Positions 52,556 to 61,981 of a stretch of 64,000 nucleotides of DNA are shown here, one piece after another. Origin of the DNA: Raineya sp. (lineage in GTDB: Bacteria; Bacteroidota; Bacteroidia; Cytophagales; Thermonemataceae); contig JALONN010000008.1 of assembly GCA_025454915.1 (NCBI GenBank), positions 1 to 64,000 on the forward strand. Reading direction: 5' to 3'. A program made the position numbers and the translations under genes. The notes under the pieces were generated by a model. The model did not search any database. It had not been told where the DNA came from and saw only the letters and a list, made by a program, of their open reading frames with translations. Position 1 is the first letter of the stretch. Every line of letters starts with the position of its first letter.

Positions 52556-53185
52556 TCAAGCAAAAATGCTGATAATGAAGGCATTTAAACAAAATCCTAC
52601 CAATGTAGCCCATACGACCTCACCTATACTGTGAGCTTTTAAAGACAAACGGGCAGTAATTACCAAACCTAAAAATAAGGCTGTACAAGCCAAAGGAATT
52701 GCAAGCGTAGATTCTGAATACTTAATAGCTAAAGCAAACATTCCTCCAAATACACCACTCATGGCAAGCGAATGAGCACTAATTTTATAAAAAAATGTAA
52801 TAACTGTTAGTGTCAAGAGTGAAATACAAATTCCTGCAAATACAACAAAAAAACGGTGGTCAAGGTGTGTTCTTTGTGTAATTGCCCAATATAAATATGC
52901 TGTTAGCATATACATGGCTGTAATAATAGCAAAAGGATAACGTCTTTCCTTTCTATCTGGTAAACTAAGACTACTTATAACCTTAAATTTTCGGATAGCT
53001 ACCATAAAAGTAGTAGGTATCAAGAATGTAAAGCTAAAGCCAACTTGTAATAAAAAGAGTCTTAAATCCTTATTGGGTACAGAAATAAGAGTAGGTGATA
53101 GGTATAAAAGTACCCCCATGACTAGTGTAGGCAATAGCAAAGGGTGAAAAATAACAGAAATAATATAAGCAGTTCTTTGATTCAT
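52556..53185 (-). CDS. PAP2-like membrane protein
   Basis: 209 residues with six hydrophobic helices. The segments FYKISAHSLAMSGVFGG and ARLSLKAHSIGEVVWATLVGF match the PAP2 phosphatase motifs in position (PSGH-like and SRxxLxxHxxxDV-like), but the canonical Pro-Ser-Gly and Asp are changed. It may be a divergent lipid phosphatase or an inactive relative. It is 10 bp downstream of proC. Confidence 0.75.
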   Translation of the reverse strand: MNQRTAYIISVIFHPLLLPTLVMGVLLYLSPTLISVPNKDLRLFLLQVGFSFTFLIPTTFMVAIRKFKVISSLSLPDRKERRYPFAIITAMYMLTAYLYWAITQRTHLDHRFFVVFAGICISLLTLTVITFFYKISAHSLAMSGVFGGMFALAIKYSESTLAIPLACTALFLGLVITARLSLKAHSIGEVVWATLVGFCLNAFIISIFA

Positions 53186-53195
53186 AGTTTTTTAA

Positions 53196-53999
53196 TTAAT
53201 TACCCAACTCTACTGCTCTTTTGAAAGCATCTTCCAAACCTTTCTCAATACCCTGATCTACTTCTGAAATTTCAAAACGTTTGAGAGCAGCTTCAGTAGT
53301 CCCCCCTTTAGAAGCTACTTTTTGTATCCACTCTTGACAGGTAAGGTCATTTCTCTTTTTGAGGTGAACAGCTCCTAAAAATGTTTGTTCTACGAGTACT
53401 TCAGCCTGATTTTGAGTAAAACCCATATGCATGGCTGCTTTGGTCATAGCATCCATAAAATAATACACATAAGCTGGACCACTACCCGAAATAGCCGTAA
53501 CAGCATCTAGCAAACTTTCATCATCAAAATAAAGAGATTTTCCTGTGGTATTGAGTAAATTATGAACCCAGAAAAGTTCTGATTTATTTACGTCTTCTGT
53601 TGAAGTAAAACCTGTCATGCCCATGCCAATTTGTGAGGGTAAATTGGGCATCGCTCTTACAATCTTTTTTACTTGTGGTAAAGCCTTTTGAATAGAATCC
53701 ATCTTGACACCTGCCATAATAGACAATATCATTTGTTTTTCATGTACAAAAGGTGCAAGTAATGGGAAAAGTTCTTTTGTATCTTGGGGTTTTATGGAAA
53801 GAATAATTAACTCCATGTGTTTGATATACTCACCCACTTCATGATATACATTTTTAAACCCTAATGACTGAAAATGGGTCACACTTTCAGGGCAATGTAC
53901 CAAAATATGAAGGTCTTCTGGTTTTACAGCATGGTTTGCTATGAAACTGTCAGCATAAGTTTTCCCCATGTTTCCACCACCAATAATCAATATTCTCAT
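53196..53999 (-). CDS. proC: Pyrroline-5-carboxylate reductase
   Basis: 267 residues. The N-terminal Rossmann motif is ILIIGGGNMGKTYADSFI, and the dimer-domain signature is TAISGSGPAYVYYFMDAMTK; KGGTTEAALKRFE lies near the end. It reduces pyrroline-5-carboxylate to proline with NAD(P)H. It lies in a run with the O-methyltransferase upstream (20 bp) and the PAP2-like gene downstream. Confidence 0.95.
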   Translation of the reverse strand: MRILIIGGGNMGKTYADSFIANHAVKPEDLHILVHCPESVTHFQSLGFKNVYHEVGEYIKHMELIILSIKPQDTKELFPLLAPFVHEKQMILSIMAGVKMDSIQKALPQVKKIVRAMPNLPSQIGMGMTGFTSTEDVNKSELFWVHNLLNTTGKSLYFDDESLLDAVTAISGSGPAYVYYFMDAMTKAAMHMGFTQNQAEVLVEQTFLGAVHLKKRNDLTCQEWIQKVASKGGTTEAALKRFEISEVDQGIEKGLEDAFKRAVELGN

Positions 54000-54019
54000 A
54001 AATTTTGAAGGTTTTATAC

Positions 54020-54661
54020 TTATTTTTTTCTGGCTATCATCAATCCATCTCTGATAGGCAACAGGATATTTTCAACTCTTGGGTCTTCTTGAACAAACTT
54101 ATTAAATTTTAATAATGCATTTGTGTCTTTATCATTGGTTTTTACTTCTTCTACAATTTTACCACTCCACAAAACATTATCAGCAATAATCCAACCATCT
54201 GAACGAACCTGATCAAATACCAAATGATAATATTCTAAATAATTGATTTTATCTGCATCAATAAATACCAAATCCCAGACTTCTTGGAGTGTTGGAATAA
54301 TTTCTAAGGCATTGCCTGTTTTATATTCTATTTTACCCTCAAAACCACCTTTCTGAATGTATTTTGTAACAATTCCTTCTAATTCTTCATTGATGTCAAG
54401 GGTGACAATTTTACCATCTGGAGGCAAACCCTCAGCCAAACACAAAGCTGAATAGCCTGTATAAGTCCCGATCTCTAAAACTCTTTTGGGAGCTAGCATA
54501 TGAGAAATCATGGATAAAAATCTACCCTGTAAATGTCCTGAAAGCATACGAGGCATCAATACTTTGAGATGTGTTTCCCGTACAAGTTCCTTGAGATAAT
54601 CAGGCTCTTGAGTTGTATGTTCTTCAGAGTATTGTGCAATGAGTGTGGGTAAAAATTCCAT
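54020..54661 (-). CDS. O-methyltransferase, caffeoyl-CoA-OMT-like family 3
   Basis: 213 residues from the ATG at 54661; a longer in-frame extension to 54721 is less likely. SAM motif I is VLEIGTYTGYSALCLAEGLP and the DLVFIDADKINYLEYYHLV block follows; IIADNVLWSGKI is present. The natural substrate in bacteria is usually unknown. It is divergent from the beta-barrel gene. Confidence 0.9.
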   Translation of the reverse strand: MEFLPTLIAQYSEEHTTQEPDYLKELVRETHLKVLMPRMLSGHLQGRFLSMISHMLAPKRVLEIGTYTGYSALCLAEGLPPDGKIVTLDINEELEGIVTKYIQKGGFEGKIEYKTGNALEIIPTLQEVWDLVFIDADKINYLEYYHLVFDQVRSDGWIIADNVLWSGKIVEEVKTNDKDTNALLKFNKFVQEDPRVENILLPIRDGLMIARKK

Positions 54662-54728
54662 AAAAAAATAAAATAGATTCTTATACAGTAGAATGTGTGT
54701 CAAATTTCTTAATTTTACCAATAATTTT

Positions 54729-55448
54729 ATGATGATGCAAAGAAAATATTTTTTAACCCTCTGTTTTTACCTTTTATATTTGGGTATAGCTGTAGCTCAA
54801 GACACCATTTGGTACACTGAAAATGGTAAACGCAAATATGAAATTTACAAAGGAGAAGAAAACGATAAAAAAAACCTTCAAACCTTTGTACCTCGTTTTG
54901 TTTTTGGTTTTAATGCTCTTAGCCCTAAGGCTTATCCAACTAAACTATTTACTTCTTATTTTTATAGTGTTGGAGGGCAATATCGCCACCGGATTAGCTC
55001 CGAAAAAGCTGCTATTAGTTTGGGAGTAGGCTTGGAGTTTTCTTGGAACACCTTAAATTTTGAGGGAGACCAATATCTTAGTAAAACAGCTAATGAATTG
55101 GTATTGCTACAATCCCCTCAAGAATTGACTCAAAACAAAGCTACACTTGTTAATTTAAGTATACCCGTTTTAGCTTATAAAACCTTCAATAAATGGAGAG
55201 TGGGACTAGGAGTATATAGTGACTTTACAATTTCTAGTTTTACAAAAATACGATATAAAGATATAAATGGAGAGGTGATAAAAAATAAAACATTTTCAGA
55301 TCTTTATACGAATCGTTTTCGATATGGACTGCAACTGGAGGCAAAATATAAGTTAATTCGAGTTTTTGGTAAATACGATTTACAAACCCTATTTCAATCA
55401 GGCAAGGCTCAGGATACACGAATTATAGCATTTGGAATAGGAATATAA
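54729..55448 (+). CDS. Outer-membrane beta-barrel-like secreted protein
   Basis: 239 residues from the first of three ATGs at 54729, which gives a signal peptide (QRKYFLTLCFYLLYLGIAVA). The mature part has a two-residue-alternating pattern (FGFNALSPKAY, YSVGGQYRHRI, SLGVGLEFSW, FRYGLQLEAKYKLIRVFGKY) typical of PorT-like barrels. No closer family could be named. Confidence 0.75.
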   Translation: MMMQRKYFLTLCFYLLYLGIAVAQDTIWYTENGKRKYEIYKGEENDKKNLQTFVPRFVFGFNALSPKAYPTKLFTSYFYSVGGQYRHRISSEKAAISLGVGLEFSWNTLNFEGDQYLSKTANELVLLQSPQELTQNKATLVNLSIPVLAYKTFNKWRVGLGVYSDFTISSFTKIRYKDINGEVIKNKTFSDLYTNRFRYGLQLEAKYKLIRVFGKYDLQTLFQSGKAQDTRIIAFGIGI

Positions 55449-55458
55449 ATGTTCATAG

Positions 55459-55486
55459 AACAATGAACAATGAACAATGAACAATG
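55459..55486. repeat. Heptanucleotide tandem repeat upstream of murI
   Basis: Four perfect copies of AACAATG, ending 8 bp before the murI start. Slippage would change the spacing of upstream signals to murI in steps of 7 bp. Confidence 0.8.
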
Positions 55487-55493
55487 ATTTTTT

Positions 55494-56306
55494 ATGCTCA
55501 AAAACCAAAAGCCTATTGGCATTTATGATAGTGGTATTGGTGGACTTACAGTGATGAAGGCTGTACGAAATCTTTTACCCAATGAAGATATTATTTATTT
55601 TGGTGATACTGCCCATTTGCCTTATGGCGATAAATCCACAGAAGCTATTCAGTCTTATTCTATTAAAATTGCTAACTTTTTGCTTTCTCAAGAATGTAAA
55701 GTGATTTTAATTGCCTGTAACTCAGCTTCGGCAGCAGCTTACAAACTTTTAAAAGAATATGTAGGCAGCAAAGCTCATGTACTGAATGTGATAGACCCAA
55801 TGGTGAGCCTTGTGGCAGAACAATATGCTCAAAAAACAGTAGGTTTGATAGGCACAAAACAGACGGTCAATTCTAATGTTTATGCTAAGAAAATCAATGA
55901 TTTGCAGTTAGGTATTACTCTTAAATCGCTGGCTACACCATTGCTTGCTCCCATGATTGAAGAAGGTTATGCTGAAAAAAATATTTTGAATAATGTAATT
56001 GCTGATTACCTTGCTAATCCAACACTTGAGGGCATAGAGGCTCTGATTTTGGGTTGCACCCATTATCCGCTTATTATGCAATCTATTCAGCAATTTTATG
56101 AAGGAAAAGTAGCTGTTTTAGACTCTTCAGCTGTGGTAGCCCGTTCATTAAGAGGTTTACTCGAAATGCAAAATATGCTCAATATGCAAGAAAATAAAGG
56201 CTTAAGTCAGTTTTACGTTTCAGATTATACACAATCGTTTGAGACGACCACACAACTCTTTTTTGGAGAAACTGTAAGTCTGAAACATTATCCTTTGTGG
56301 GAGTAA
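55494..56306 (+). CDS. murI: Glutamate racemase
   Basis: 270 residues. The N-terminal block KPIGIYDSGIGGLTVMKAV, the first catalytic Cys in LIACNSASAAAYKLL and the second in LILGCTHYPLIM are all present, with YFGDTAHLPYG between. It supplies D-glutamate for peptidoglycan. A short terminator overlaps the stop codon. Confidence 0.95.
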   Translation: MLKNQKPIGIYDSGIGGLTVMKAVRNLLPNEDIIYFGDTAHLPYGDKSTEAIQSYSIKIANFLLSQECKVILIACNSASAAAYKLLKEYVGSKAHVLNVIDPMVSLVAEQYAQKTVGLIGTKQTVNSNVYAKKINDLQLGITLKSLATPLLAPMIEEGYAEKNILNNVIADYLANPTLEGIEALILGCTHYPLIMQSIQQFYEGKVAVLDSSAVVARSLRGLLEMQNMLNMQENKGLSQFYVSDYTQSFETTTQLFFGETVSLKHYPLWE

Positions 56307-56325
56307 AACCTTACTCCTCTTTTTT
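56300..56325 (+). terminator. Terminator at the end of murI
   Basis: GGAGTAA-AACC-TTACTCC (56300-56317) followed by a T-run. The left arm includes the stop codon. Confidence 0.75.
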
Positions 56326-56409
56326 TTGTTATAAAAATGTGCTAATATTGCCATCAAACAACATAAAAAGTAGGATGTCGTTCTACTTCTTCAACCAACG
56401 CTCATTTGA

Positions 56410-57387
56410 ATGCCTTTACATATTGATGATATACAAGCTCCTATCCAACAAGAGATGAATCTTTTTGAACAAAAGTTTCGTTCTTTTATGCAGAGTAAGG
56501 TTTTTTTGTTGGATACCATCACCCATTACATTGTAAAAAGAAAAGGAAAACAAATGAGACCCATGTTTGTATTCCTAACGGCTGGGGCTTGCGGAGGAAT
56601 TACCGAAAAAACATATCGTGGGGCTTCTCTGATTGAACTTTTACATACTGCTACGCTGGTACATGATGACGTAGTGGACGATTCGATGTATAGAAGAGGC
56701 TTTTTTTCTATCAATGCTCTCTGGAAAAACAAAATAGCTGTACTTGTTGGCGATTATCTTCTTTCTCGTGGATTGCTTCTTTCTGTAGATAATGGTGATT
56801 TTGACCTTTTGCAGTATGTTTCGACGGCTGTTCGTGAAATGAGTGAAGGAGAACTTTTACAGATTGCCAAAGCCCGAAAACTAGATATTACAGAAGAAAT
56901 ATATTTTGAAGTTATCAGACAAAAAACGGCTTCTCTGATCGCTTCTTGTTGTGCTGTGGGAGCAAGTTCGGCAGGTGTAAGCCCCGAAACTGTTGAAAAA
57001 GCAAAACTTTTTGGCGAAAAAGTAGGCATAGCCTTTCAGATTAAAGACGATTTATTTGATTATGGAGATGCTGAAATTGGAAAACCTGTGGGCATTGACA
57101 TCAAAGAGAAGAAAATGACCCTGCCTCTGATTCATGCACTTTCTAAGGCTTCGTGGCTCGAAAAACGTAATATTATTTATCTTATCAAAAATAAAAGCCA
57201 TAAAAGCAGTGCTGTTGCTGAAGTTATCTCTTTTGTAAAAAATAAAGGTGGCATTGAGTATGCTCAAGAAAAAATGATGAATTACTACAACGAAGCAGTA
57301 GCCATTCTACACGAATTCCTACCCGAAAACACCTACCGAAATTCCCTTGCAGGCTTGCTGCAATATACAATAGAGAGGGTAAAATAA
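56410..57387 (+). CDS. Polyprenyl diphosphate synthase
   Basis: 325 residues, trans-isoprenyl synthase. The first Asp-rich motif is in LVHDDVVDDSMYRRG and the second in FQIKDDLFDYGDAEIGKPVG, with KGKQMRPMFVFLTAG at the N-terminus. Likely makes the C35-C45 side chain of menaquinone; chain length cannot be fixed from the sequence alone. Confidence 0.92.
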   Translation: MPLHIDDIQAPIQQEMNLFEQKFRSFMQSKVFLLDTITHYIVKRKGKQMRPMFVFLTAGACGGITEKTYRGASLIELLHTATLVHDDVVDDSMYRRGFFSINALWKNKIAVLVGDYLLSRGLLLSVDNGDFDLLQYVSTAVREMSEGELLQIAKARKLDITEEIYFEVIRQKTASLIASCCAVGASSAGVSPETVEKAKLFGEKVGIAFQIKDDLFDYGDAEIGKPVGIDIKEKKMTLPLIHALSKASWLEKRNIIYLIKNKSHKSSAVAEVISFVKNKGGIEYAQEKMMNYYNEAVAILHEFLPENTYRNSLAGLLQYTIERVK

Positions 57388-57409
57388 AATTATCATAAGT
57401 CTATTGATT

Positions 57410-57946
57410 ATGAAAATTAGACTATATACCATATTTACAATATTTTTTGTCTTATATTTAAGTATTGTTTTATGTACTAAATTCTCATGGACAGGTTATT
57501 GGACAGATGTAATTTTTTCTATAATTCTTGTAATATTTGCTTTATGGTTTATATCTCAGAATGACCTAAGAAAGAGTAACTTACTAAAAAGAATAAATCA
57601 AGTATGCATCATCATAGTCTTGGGTATTATTGGAATGAATATTATTAATCCATTGGCTTGGGATAATTTTAAACTACGTAGTTTTTACTTTCAAAGAGTA
57701 AAAGGGAGAGTTTTTAATGCATATTTTAGACCTGTAGGCTCGTATGGAAGAGGATATGGTTGGTTTTATATTTGTGAAACACCAAAATACTTTCCAATTA
57801 TAGAATGGGAAGTTTATAGAGATGGAGCTGTAAACCATGATTTTAGAGATAACACATTTGATGGACAGCCAATAGATAACTATGAAATGGTTAGATCGTA
57901 TATTGAAGAGGAAGTTATCAAGAAACATCAGGATAATAGTTTGTAG
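57410..57946 (+). CDS. Hypothetical membrane protein
   Basis: 178 residues from the ATG at 57410; a TTG two codons earlier is the only alternative. Three hydrophobic helices in the first 85 residues are followed by a soluble C-terminal domain rich in Tyr and Phe (GRVFNAYFRPVGSYGRGYGW, later IIEWEVYRDGAVNHDF). No family was recognised. It follows the polyprenyl synthase by 22 bp. Confidence 0.6.
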   Translation: MKIRLYTIFTIFFVLYLSIVLCTKFSWTGYWTDVIFSIILVIFALWFISQNDLRKSNLLKRINQVCIIIVLGIIGMNIINPLAWDNFKLRSFYFQRVKGRVFNAYFRPVGSYGRGYGWFYICETPKYFPIIEWEVYRDGAVNHDFRDNTFDGQPIDNYEMVRSYIEEEVIKKHQDNSL

Positions 57947-58053
57947 GTTTCCAAATGCTCTCAGTTTAGGGAGTAATACAACTTTGATTAGAATAATTTG
58001 TTTCTTTACAAATTAGATATATCAAGTCTATAATAATTATTTCATAACAATTG

Positions 58054-60633
58054 ATGAAGATGAAAACATGTTATTTGTATAAAAACCAAATCTCTGATTA
58101 TCAGATACAAGAATATCAGGATGTAGAAATTGCTAATTTTACTGTGAACAATAATACTGAAATTCCTTTGGCAGTTTTTCAGTTACCTAAGATACATACT
58201 ATTGAATTTGGTTCTTCAACAGTATTGGAGCAACAATGGAAGAATTTTATTCACGAAGTCAGCAAACATCCCAAAATAAAGCATCTTTCTTTAAGTAATT
58301 TCCCTACATTTCCTGCTGATATCACGTCTCTACAGCATCTTACTTCCATAGAAATTGATGCTACCCAGACTAATGCTACACATTTAGAGTTTGTCATTTC
58401 GCAGTTAAAACTATTTCCCTTTTTAGAAAAAATTGGTATTCGTGGTAGTAAAGAGGATATTTCTCTTAAAGCTTTTACAATGATTGGAGAGATACCAACT
58501 CTTAATACTCTTCAAATAGGTTGGAATATAAACACAGAATATTATGACTGGCAAGTATTGAAAAATATAAAAAAGCTTGTAGTTAGTTATTTTAGAAAGC
58601 CTTTATCAGAAAAAATCAACCAGATGCCCAATTTAGAAGAATTATTCTTGTATCACAGTACATTTGACAATTTAAACTTTACCCCCAATCTCAAAAAACT
58701 ACATACTCTTGAAATTCATTATGAAAGCAAATATAGTAATAGCTTTGCATTCGACCTTTCTGATGACTTTATACGTCTTTTGTCTCAAATCAAGCTATTA
58801 AATATCCATATGTTACCTAAAAATGCTAGTGTAAAACTACTTGTTGATTTACACAAGGCTTTTGTAGAAAACCCAGATAAAGCAAACATGATAGCTGATG
58901 CAATTACTCAGTATCATACAGAAAAATATACCATACCAGATTTATTAAGTGTTTTACATATCAAAAAAGCTCAAATAAATCAAAAAATATGGACTGTAAT
59001 AGAAAAACGCTTGGATACAGAAAAAGAAGTTATTTTAGAGAATGTAAAGACTTACTTTTTATTAGGAAAACCCACTAAGAGTACAGAATTGCGTGCAAAT
59101 TTAAAAACACTTGGCTGGAAACCTGTCAAAGAAAGCAAAATAGCTGATTGCATCATTATTTGTAAAGAACAAAATAAAAATAATGATTTTAATAAAGATT
59201 TTAATGTAAAAAAAGCCGTTTCGGAAAGCTATTTATTGGCTTGGGTGCAAAAAAATACAGGTGTAGAACCTTTAGATAAAACTTATAACAATAACCTTTT
59301 ATTGTTATTAAAGAGTGATGAAATTGAAAATAAGACACTTGCGTTAGAAATACTAAAGAATCATTACACACCAGATAAAATTCTAGATACTTACTTATTG
59401 GGCATTGCTTTGTTTTCTGAGGATAAAACGATCAAAGAAAAAGCCAAAAAATTGATAGAGAAAAACTTCTCAAGTAGTCTTTTGGCAGAATATAAAAAAA
59501 ATAACAGAAGAGGCTATGAAAGCGAAACCTATGAGATTCTTAAACAGTTGCCAGAAATAGATGCCTTCAGTTTTGCCGAAGTAGTCCTATCATGTACCCA
59601 AGGACATGGATTGCGAACATTGGGATATTTAGATATTTTACAATTAGGAGGTGAAAAAATGCCTTTGGCTCTTGAAGCTATTGGGAGTTCATTTAGTGTA
59701 CAAATCAATAATATCTCAAGCATACATCCTGATTTTTTGAAATACTTCCCGAATAAGTGTAAGAATATAACTTGTAGCCATACACTTTTAGAAGTTCAAG
59801 AAATAGTTTTTCAACTACAACATATTACAGAAATCCGTTTAGAAAATTTGGAAGAACTACATGAAAGCATTGGTAATATGAGTAGTATTACCAATATTGG
59901 ATTTTCAGTGAAGAATCTAAAAAGCTATCCAGAAACTCTTTCCAAACTTACAAATGTAGAATATCTTGAGATTTTTGACAGAGGAACAACAACTCATATT
60001 TCAGAGGCTTTCTCCTCTTGGAAAAAATTAAAAAATCTCAGAATATATATGGAAAATCTTCATAGCCTGCCTAATTGGCTTGAAGACCTTAAAAATCTTC
60101 AGTTTTGCGAAATAACAGGCAAAGACCATTTATTAGCTCTAGACTCTATTTTTAGTAACCAAAATTTAGAAAAACTTGTGTTAAAAATAGATGGCGGATC
60201 TCTAGATTTGTCTCAGGTAAAAGCAAAAAATCTCAGAGAATTAGATATTAGTTTAGGTTCATGCCAAGAAAATGAAAATTCAAGTATCAGCAATCAACAC
60301 TTTAAACTGTTAGAAAAAATTATAGTTGTTTCCCCTTCCGAACTTACAAAACTAACTTTCTCAACAAACTACTTGAATAAGATATCTGACAAATTACTCA
60401 AATTTGATAAGCTAGAAGAGTTATATTTAGGAGGTATTTTTGAAGAAATTCCTGATTTTATAGCAACACTACCCATAAAATCTTTGGGGCTATTATCCAA
60501 CAAACTTACGGAATTACCCTATTTTATAAAGGATATGAAAAACTTAAAATATATTTTATTGCCTTATACTTTTCAAAATAAAAAAGCAACACTTCAAAAA
60601 AAGATGCCTCACATTTACTTTAAAGTAAAGTAA
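58054..60633 (+). CDS. Large leucine-rich-repeat protein with two LRR blocks
   Basis: 859 residues without signal peptide or membrane helix, so probably cytoplasmic. The first LRR block (about 40-260; PKIKHLSLSNFPTFPADIT, PNLEELFLYHSTFDNL) and the last (about 570-855; TNVEYLEIFDRGTTTHI, KKLKNLRIYMENLHSLPNWL, IKSLGLLSNKLTELPYFI) flank a helical centre. The centre includes a BRCT-like stretch (NVKTYFLLGKPTKSTELRAN, LKTLGWKPVKESKIADCIII, about 328-372) and HEAT-like helices (about 400-480). The BRCT-like reading is tentative. A recognition or scaffold role is likely; the ligand is unknown. Confidence 0.75.
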   Translation: MKMKTCYLYKNQISDYQIQEYQDVEIANFTVNNNTEIPLAVFQLPKIHTIEFGSSTVLEQQWKNFIHEVSKHPKIKHLSLSNFPTFPADITSLQHLTSIEIDATQTNATHLEFVISQLKLFPFLEKIGIRGSKEDISLKAFTMIGEIPTLNTLQIGWNINTEYYDWQVLKNIKKLVVSYFRKPLSEKINQMPNLEELFLYHSTFDNLNFTPNLKKLHTLEIHYESKYSNSFAFDLSDDFIRLLSQIKLLNIHMLPKNASVKLLVDLHKAFVENPDKANMIADAITQYHTEKYTIPDLLSVLHIKKAQINQKIWTVIEKRLDTEKEVILENVKTYFLLGKPTKSTELRANLKTLGWKPVKESKIADCIIICKEQNKNNDFNKDFNVKKAVSESYLLAWVQKNTGVEPLDKTYNNNLLLLLKSDEIENKTLALEILKNHYTPDKILDTYLLGIALFSEDKTIKEKAKKLIEKNFSSSLLAEYKKNNRRGYESETYEILKQLPEIDAFSFAEVVLSCTQGHGLRTLGYLDILQLGGEKMPLALEAIGSSFSVQINNISSIHPDFLKYFPNKCKNITCSHTLLEVQEIVFQLQHITEIRLENLEELHESIGNMSSITNIGFSVKNLKSYPETLSKLTNVEYLEIFDRGTTTHISEAFSSWKKLKNLRIYMENLHSLPNWLEDLKNLQFCEITGKDHLLALDSIFSNQNLEKLVLKIDGGSLDLSQVKAKNLRELDISLGSCQENENSSISNQHFKLLEKIIVVSPSELTKLTFSTNYLNKISDKLLKFDKLEELYLGGIFEEIPDFIATLPIKSLGLLSNKLTELPYFIKDMKNLKYILLPYTFQNKKATLQKKMPHIYFKVK

Positions 60634-60733
60634 TTACTTTTATACATTAGAAATTTGGTAACAAGGGAATTATTTCAGCAGTGAGGCATTATTAAAAATA
60701 ATTTCCTTTCTATTGTTTTAGGTATTATCTGAT

Positions 60734-60793
60734 ATGACTCAAAAATATATTTACCATCACGATAATTGGAGTAGTCAAATACAAATTTTATAA
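60734..60793 (+). CDS. 19-residue ORF, possible gene remnant
   Basis: MTQKYIYHHDNWSSQIQIL, stop TAA overlapping the next ATG (TAATG). Its KYIYHHDNW start resembles the N-terminus of Fic proteins with a DUF4172 domain, so it may be the truncated 5' end of a lost gene or a leader peptide. Confidence 0.3.
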   Translation: MTQKYIYHHDNWSSQIQIL

Positions 60794-61398
60794 TGGCAAA
60801 ATATAAATTATATATTCTACTCTTGATAGGCATTTTATTTTGCTATGGTATATTTTTATGTCTATTTCCCAAATACAAAAATTACTATTTAATTAAAGAT
60901 ATAGACTTGATAGTAGTGGGTTGTAAAGTGGATAGTTTTGGAAATATTAATACCATGAAATTATCTTTAGCTTTTAATAAAGAATTTATAGCTGGTAAAA
61001 ACTCAAATCGTATATTATTTAAAGGCTCCATGCAAGAAGGACTAGATGGAATGTTTCATAAAAGTCTTGAAATGCAAGTTTTACTGAAAAAAAATACTTT
61101 GACTGCTTTGGGGGAATACATCAAAGCTGACAGTTCGGGAGTTACATATCATGAGATGAATGCATTTCCAGAATTATATAAAAATAATTATAGTTTAAAA
61201 CAATTGATAGAGGATATAAAAAAAAATAAAAAATATACAAAAGATATTGGAATATATAATCAGGATTTAATATTTTACTTGAATCTACCTGAATATATCA
61301 AGATACATAAAACTGATACAATTTTACTTTCAGCGAAAATAGACTCAACAATTATTGGAAAATATCTGTTTGTTAGTAATTGTTTGACATTCAATTAA
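60793..61398 (+). CDS. Hypothetical single-pass membrane protein
   Basis: 201 residues. One hydrophobic helix (about 5-24) is followed by a periplasmic-like domain. No lipobox. Visible repeats or motifs are absent; no family was recognised. Its start overlaps the stop of the 19-residue ORF. Confidence 0.6.
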   Translation: MAKYKLYILLLIGILFCYGIFLCLFPKYKNYYLIKDIDLIVVGCKVDSFGNINTMKLSLAFNKEFIAGKNSNRILFKGSMQEGLDGMFHKSLEMQVLLKKNTLTALGEYIKADSSGVTYHEMNAFPELYKNNYSLKQLIEDIKKNKKYTKDIGIYNQDLIFYLNLPEYIKIHKTDTILLSAKIDSTIIGKYLFVSNCLTFN

Positions 61399-61464
61399 CT
61401 ACTGACTTTAATATATAGATTTTCGTTATTTTTTTAACAAAATATCACTTATAAAAATCAACTC

Positions 61465-61845
61465 ATGGAAAAAAAATTAATCAGTACTAATTCAGTTTTT
61501 GAAAGAGATATGGCTTTTTCGAGGGCTGTGGTTGTAGATAAAATGGTCTTTGTATCGGGGTGTACAGGCTACAATTATGCCACCCATACTATTTCTGATA
61601 GTATAGAAGAACAACTGGAGCAAACCATTCAAAATATTATTTATGCTTTAGAGCAGGCAGGAGCAAGTCTTTCGGATGTGGTAAGAGCCAATTATATAGT
61701 CCCTAACCCTGCCGATATAGACAAATGCTATCCGATTGTTCAAAAGTATTTTAACGATATTCGCCCAGCCTGTACACTTATTTGTGCAAACCTGATTAGT
61801 GATAAGGTGAAAGTAGAAATAGAAGTGACAGCTGTCAAAAAATGA
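61465..61845 (+). CDS. RidA/YjgF family protein
   Basis: 126 residues. Typical segments are FSRAVVVDKMVFVSGCTGYN, EQTIQNIIYALEQAGASLSD, VVRANYIVPNPADI and RPACTLICANLISDKVKVEI. RidA proteins hydrolyse reactive enamines/imines from PLP enzymes; the usual active-site Arg is present in IRPACT. No operon partner is adjacent. Confidence 0.9.
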   Translation: MEKKLISTNSVFERDMAFSRAVVVDKMVFVSGCTGYNYATHTISDSIEEQLEQTIQNIIYALEQAGASLSDVVRANYIVPNPADIDKCYPIVQKYFNDIRPACTLICANLISDKVKVEIEVTAVKK

Positions 61846-61860
61846 GATATATCGGGGAAT

Positions 61861-61946
61861 TGTCATTGCAAACGTAGTGAAGCAATCAAGATTGGCTACG
61901 CTGAGCCCTTCGGGGTTACTTCGCCACTTTGTGGCTCGTAATGACA
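61861..61946. repeat. Dispersed palindromic repeat, best copy
   Basis: Two arms, TGTCATTGC...GAAGCAATC on the left and, inverted, TGTCATTACGAGCCAC...GCGAAGTAAC on the right, form an imperfect inverted repeat. The core GAGCCCTTCGGGGTT is a likely stem-loop tip. It is related to copies at 24105-24165 and 20640-20688. Confidence 0.6.
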
Positions 61947-61951
61947 ACTTT

Positions 61952-61981
61952 AAAAAAGCTTGGTTTAAACCAAGCTTTTTT
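61952..61981. terminator. Palindromic bidirectional terminator
   Basis: A perfect 30-bp palindrome (AAAAAAGCTTGG / CCAAGCTTTTTT around TTTAAA). It overlaps the last codons of the minus-strand gene and can stop both convergent transcripts. Confidence 0.85.

Noticed and set aside
58051..58053. TTG start for the LRR gene
   Set aside because: An ATG follows immediately at 58054 in frame, so the TTG adds only one residue and is not needed.
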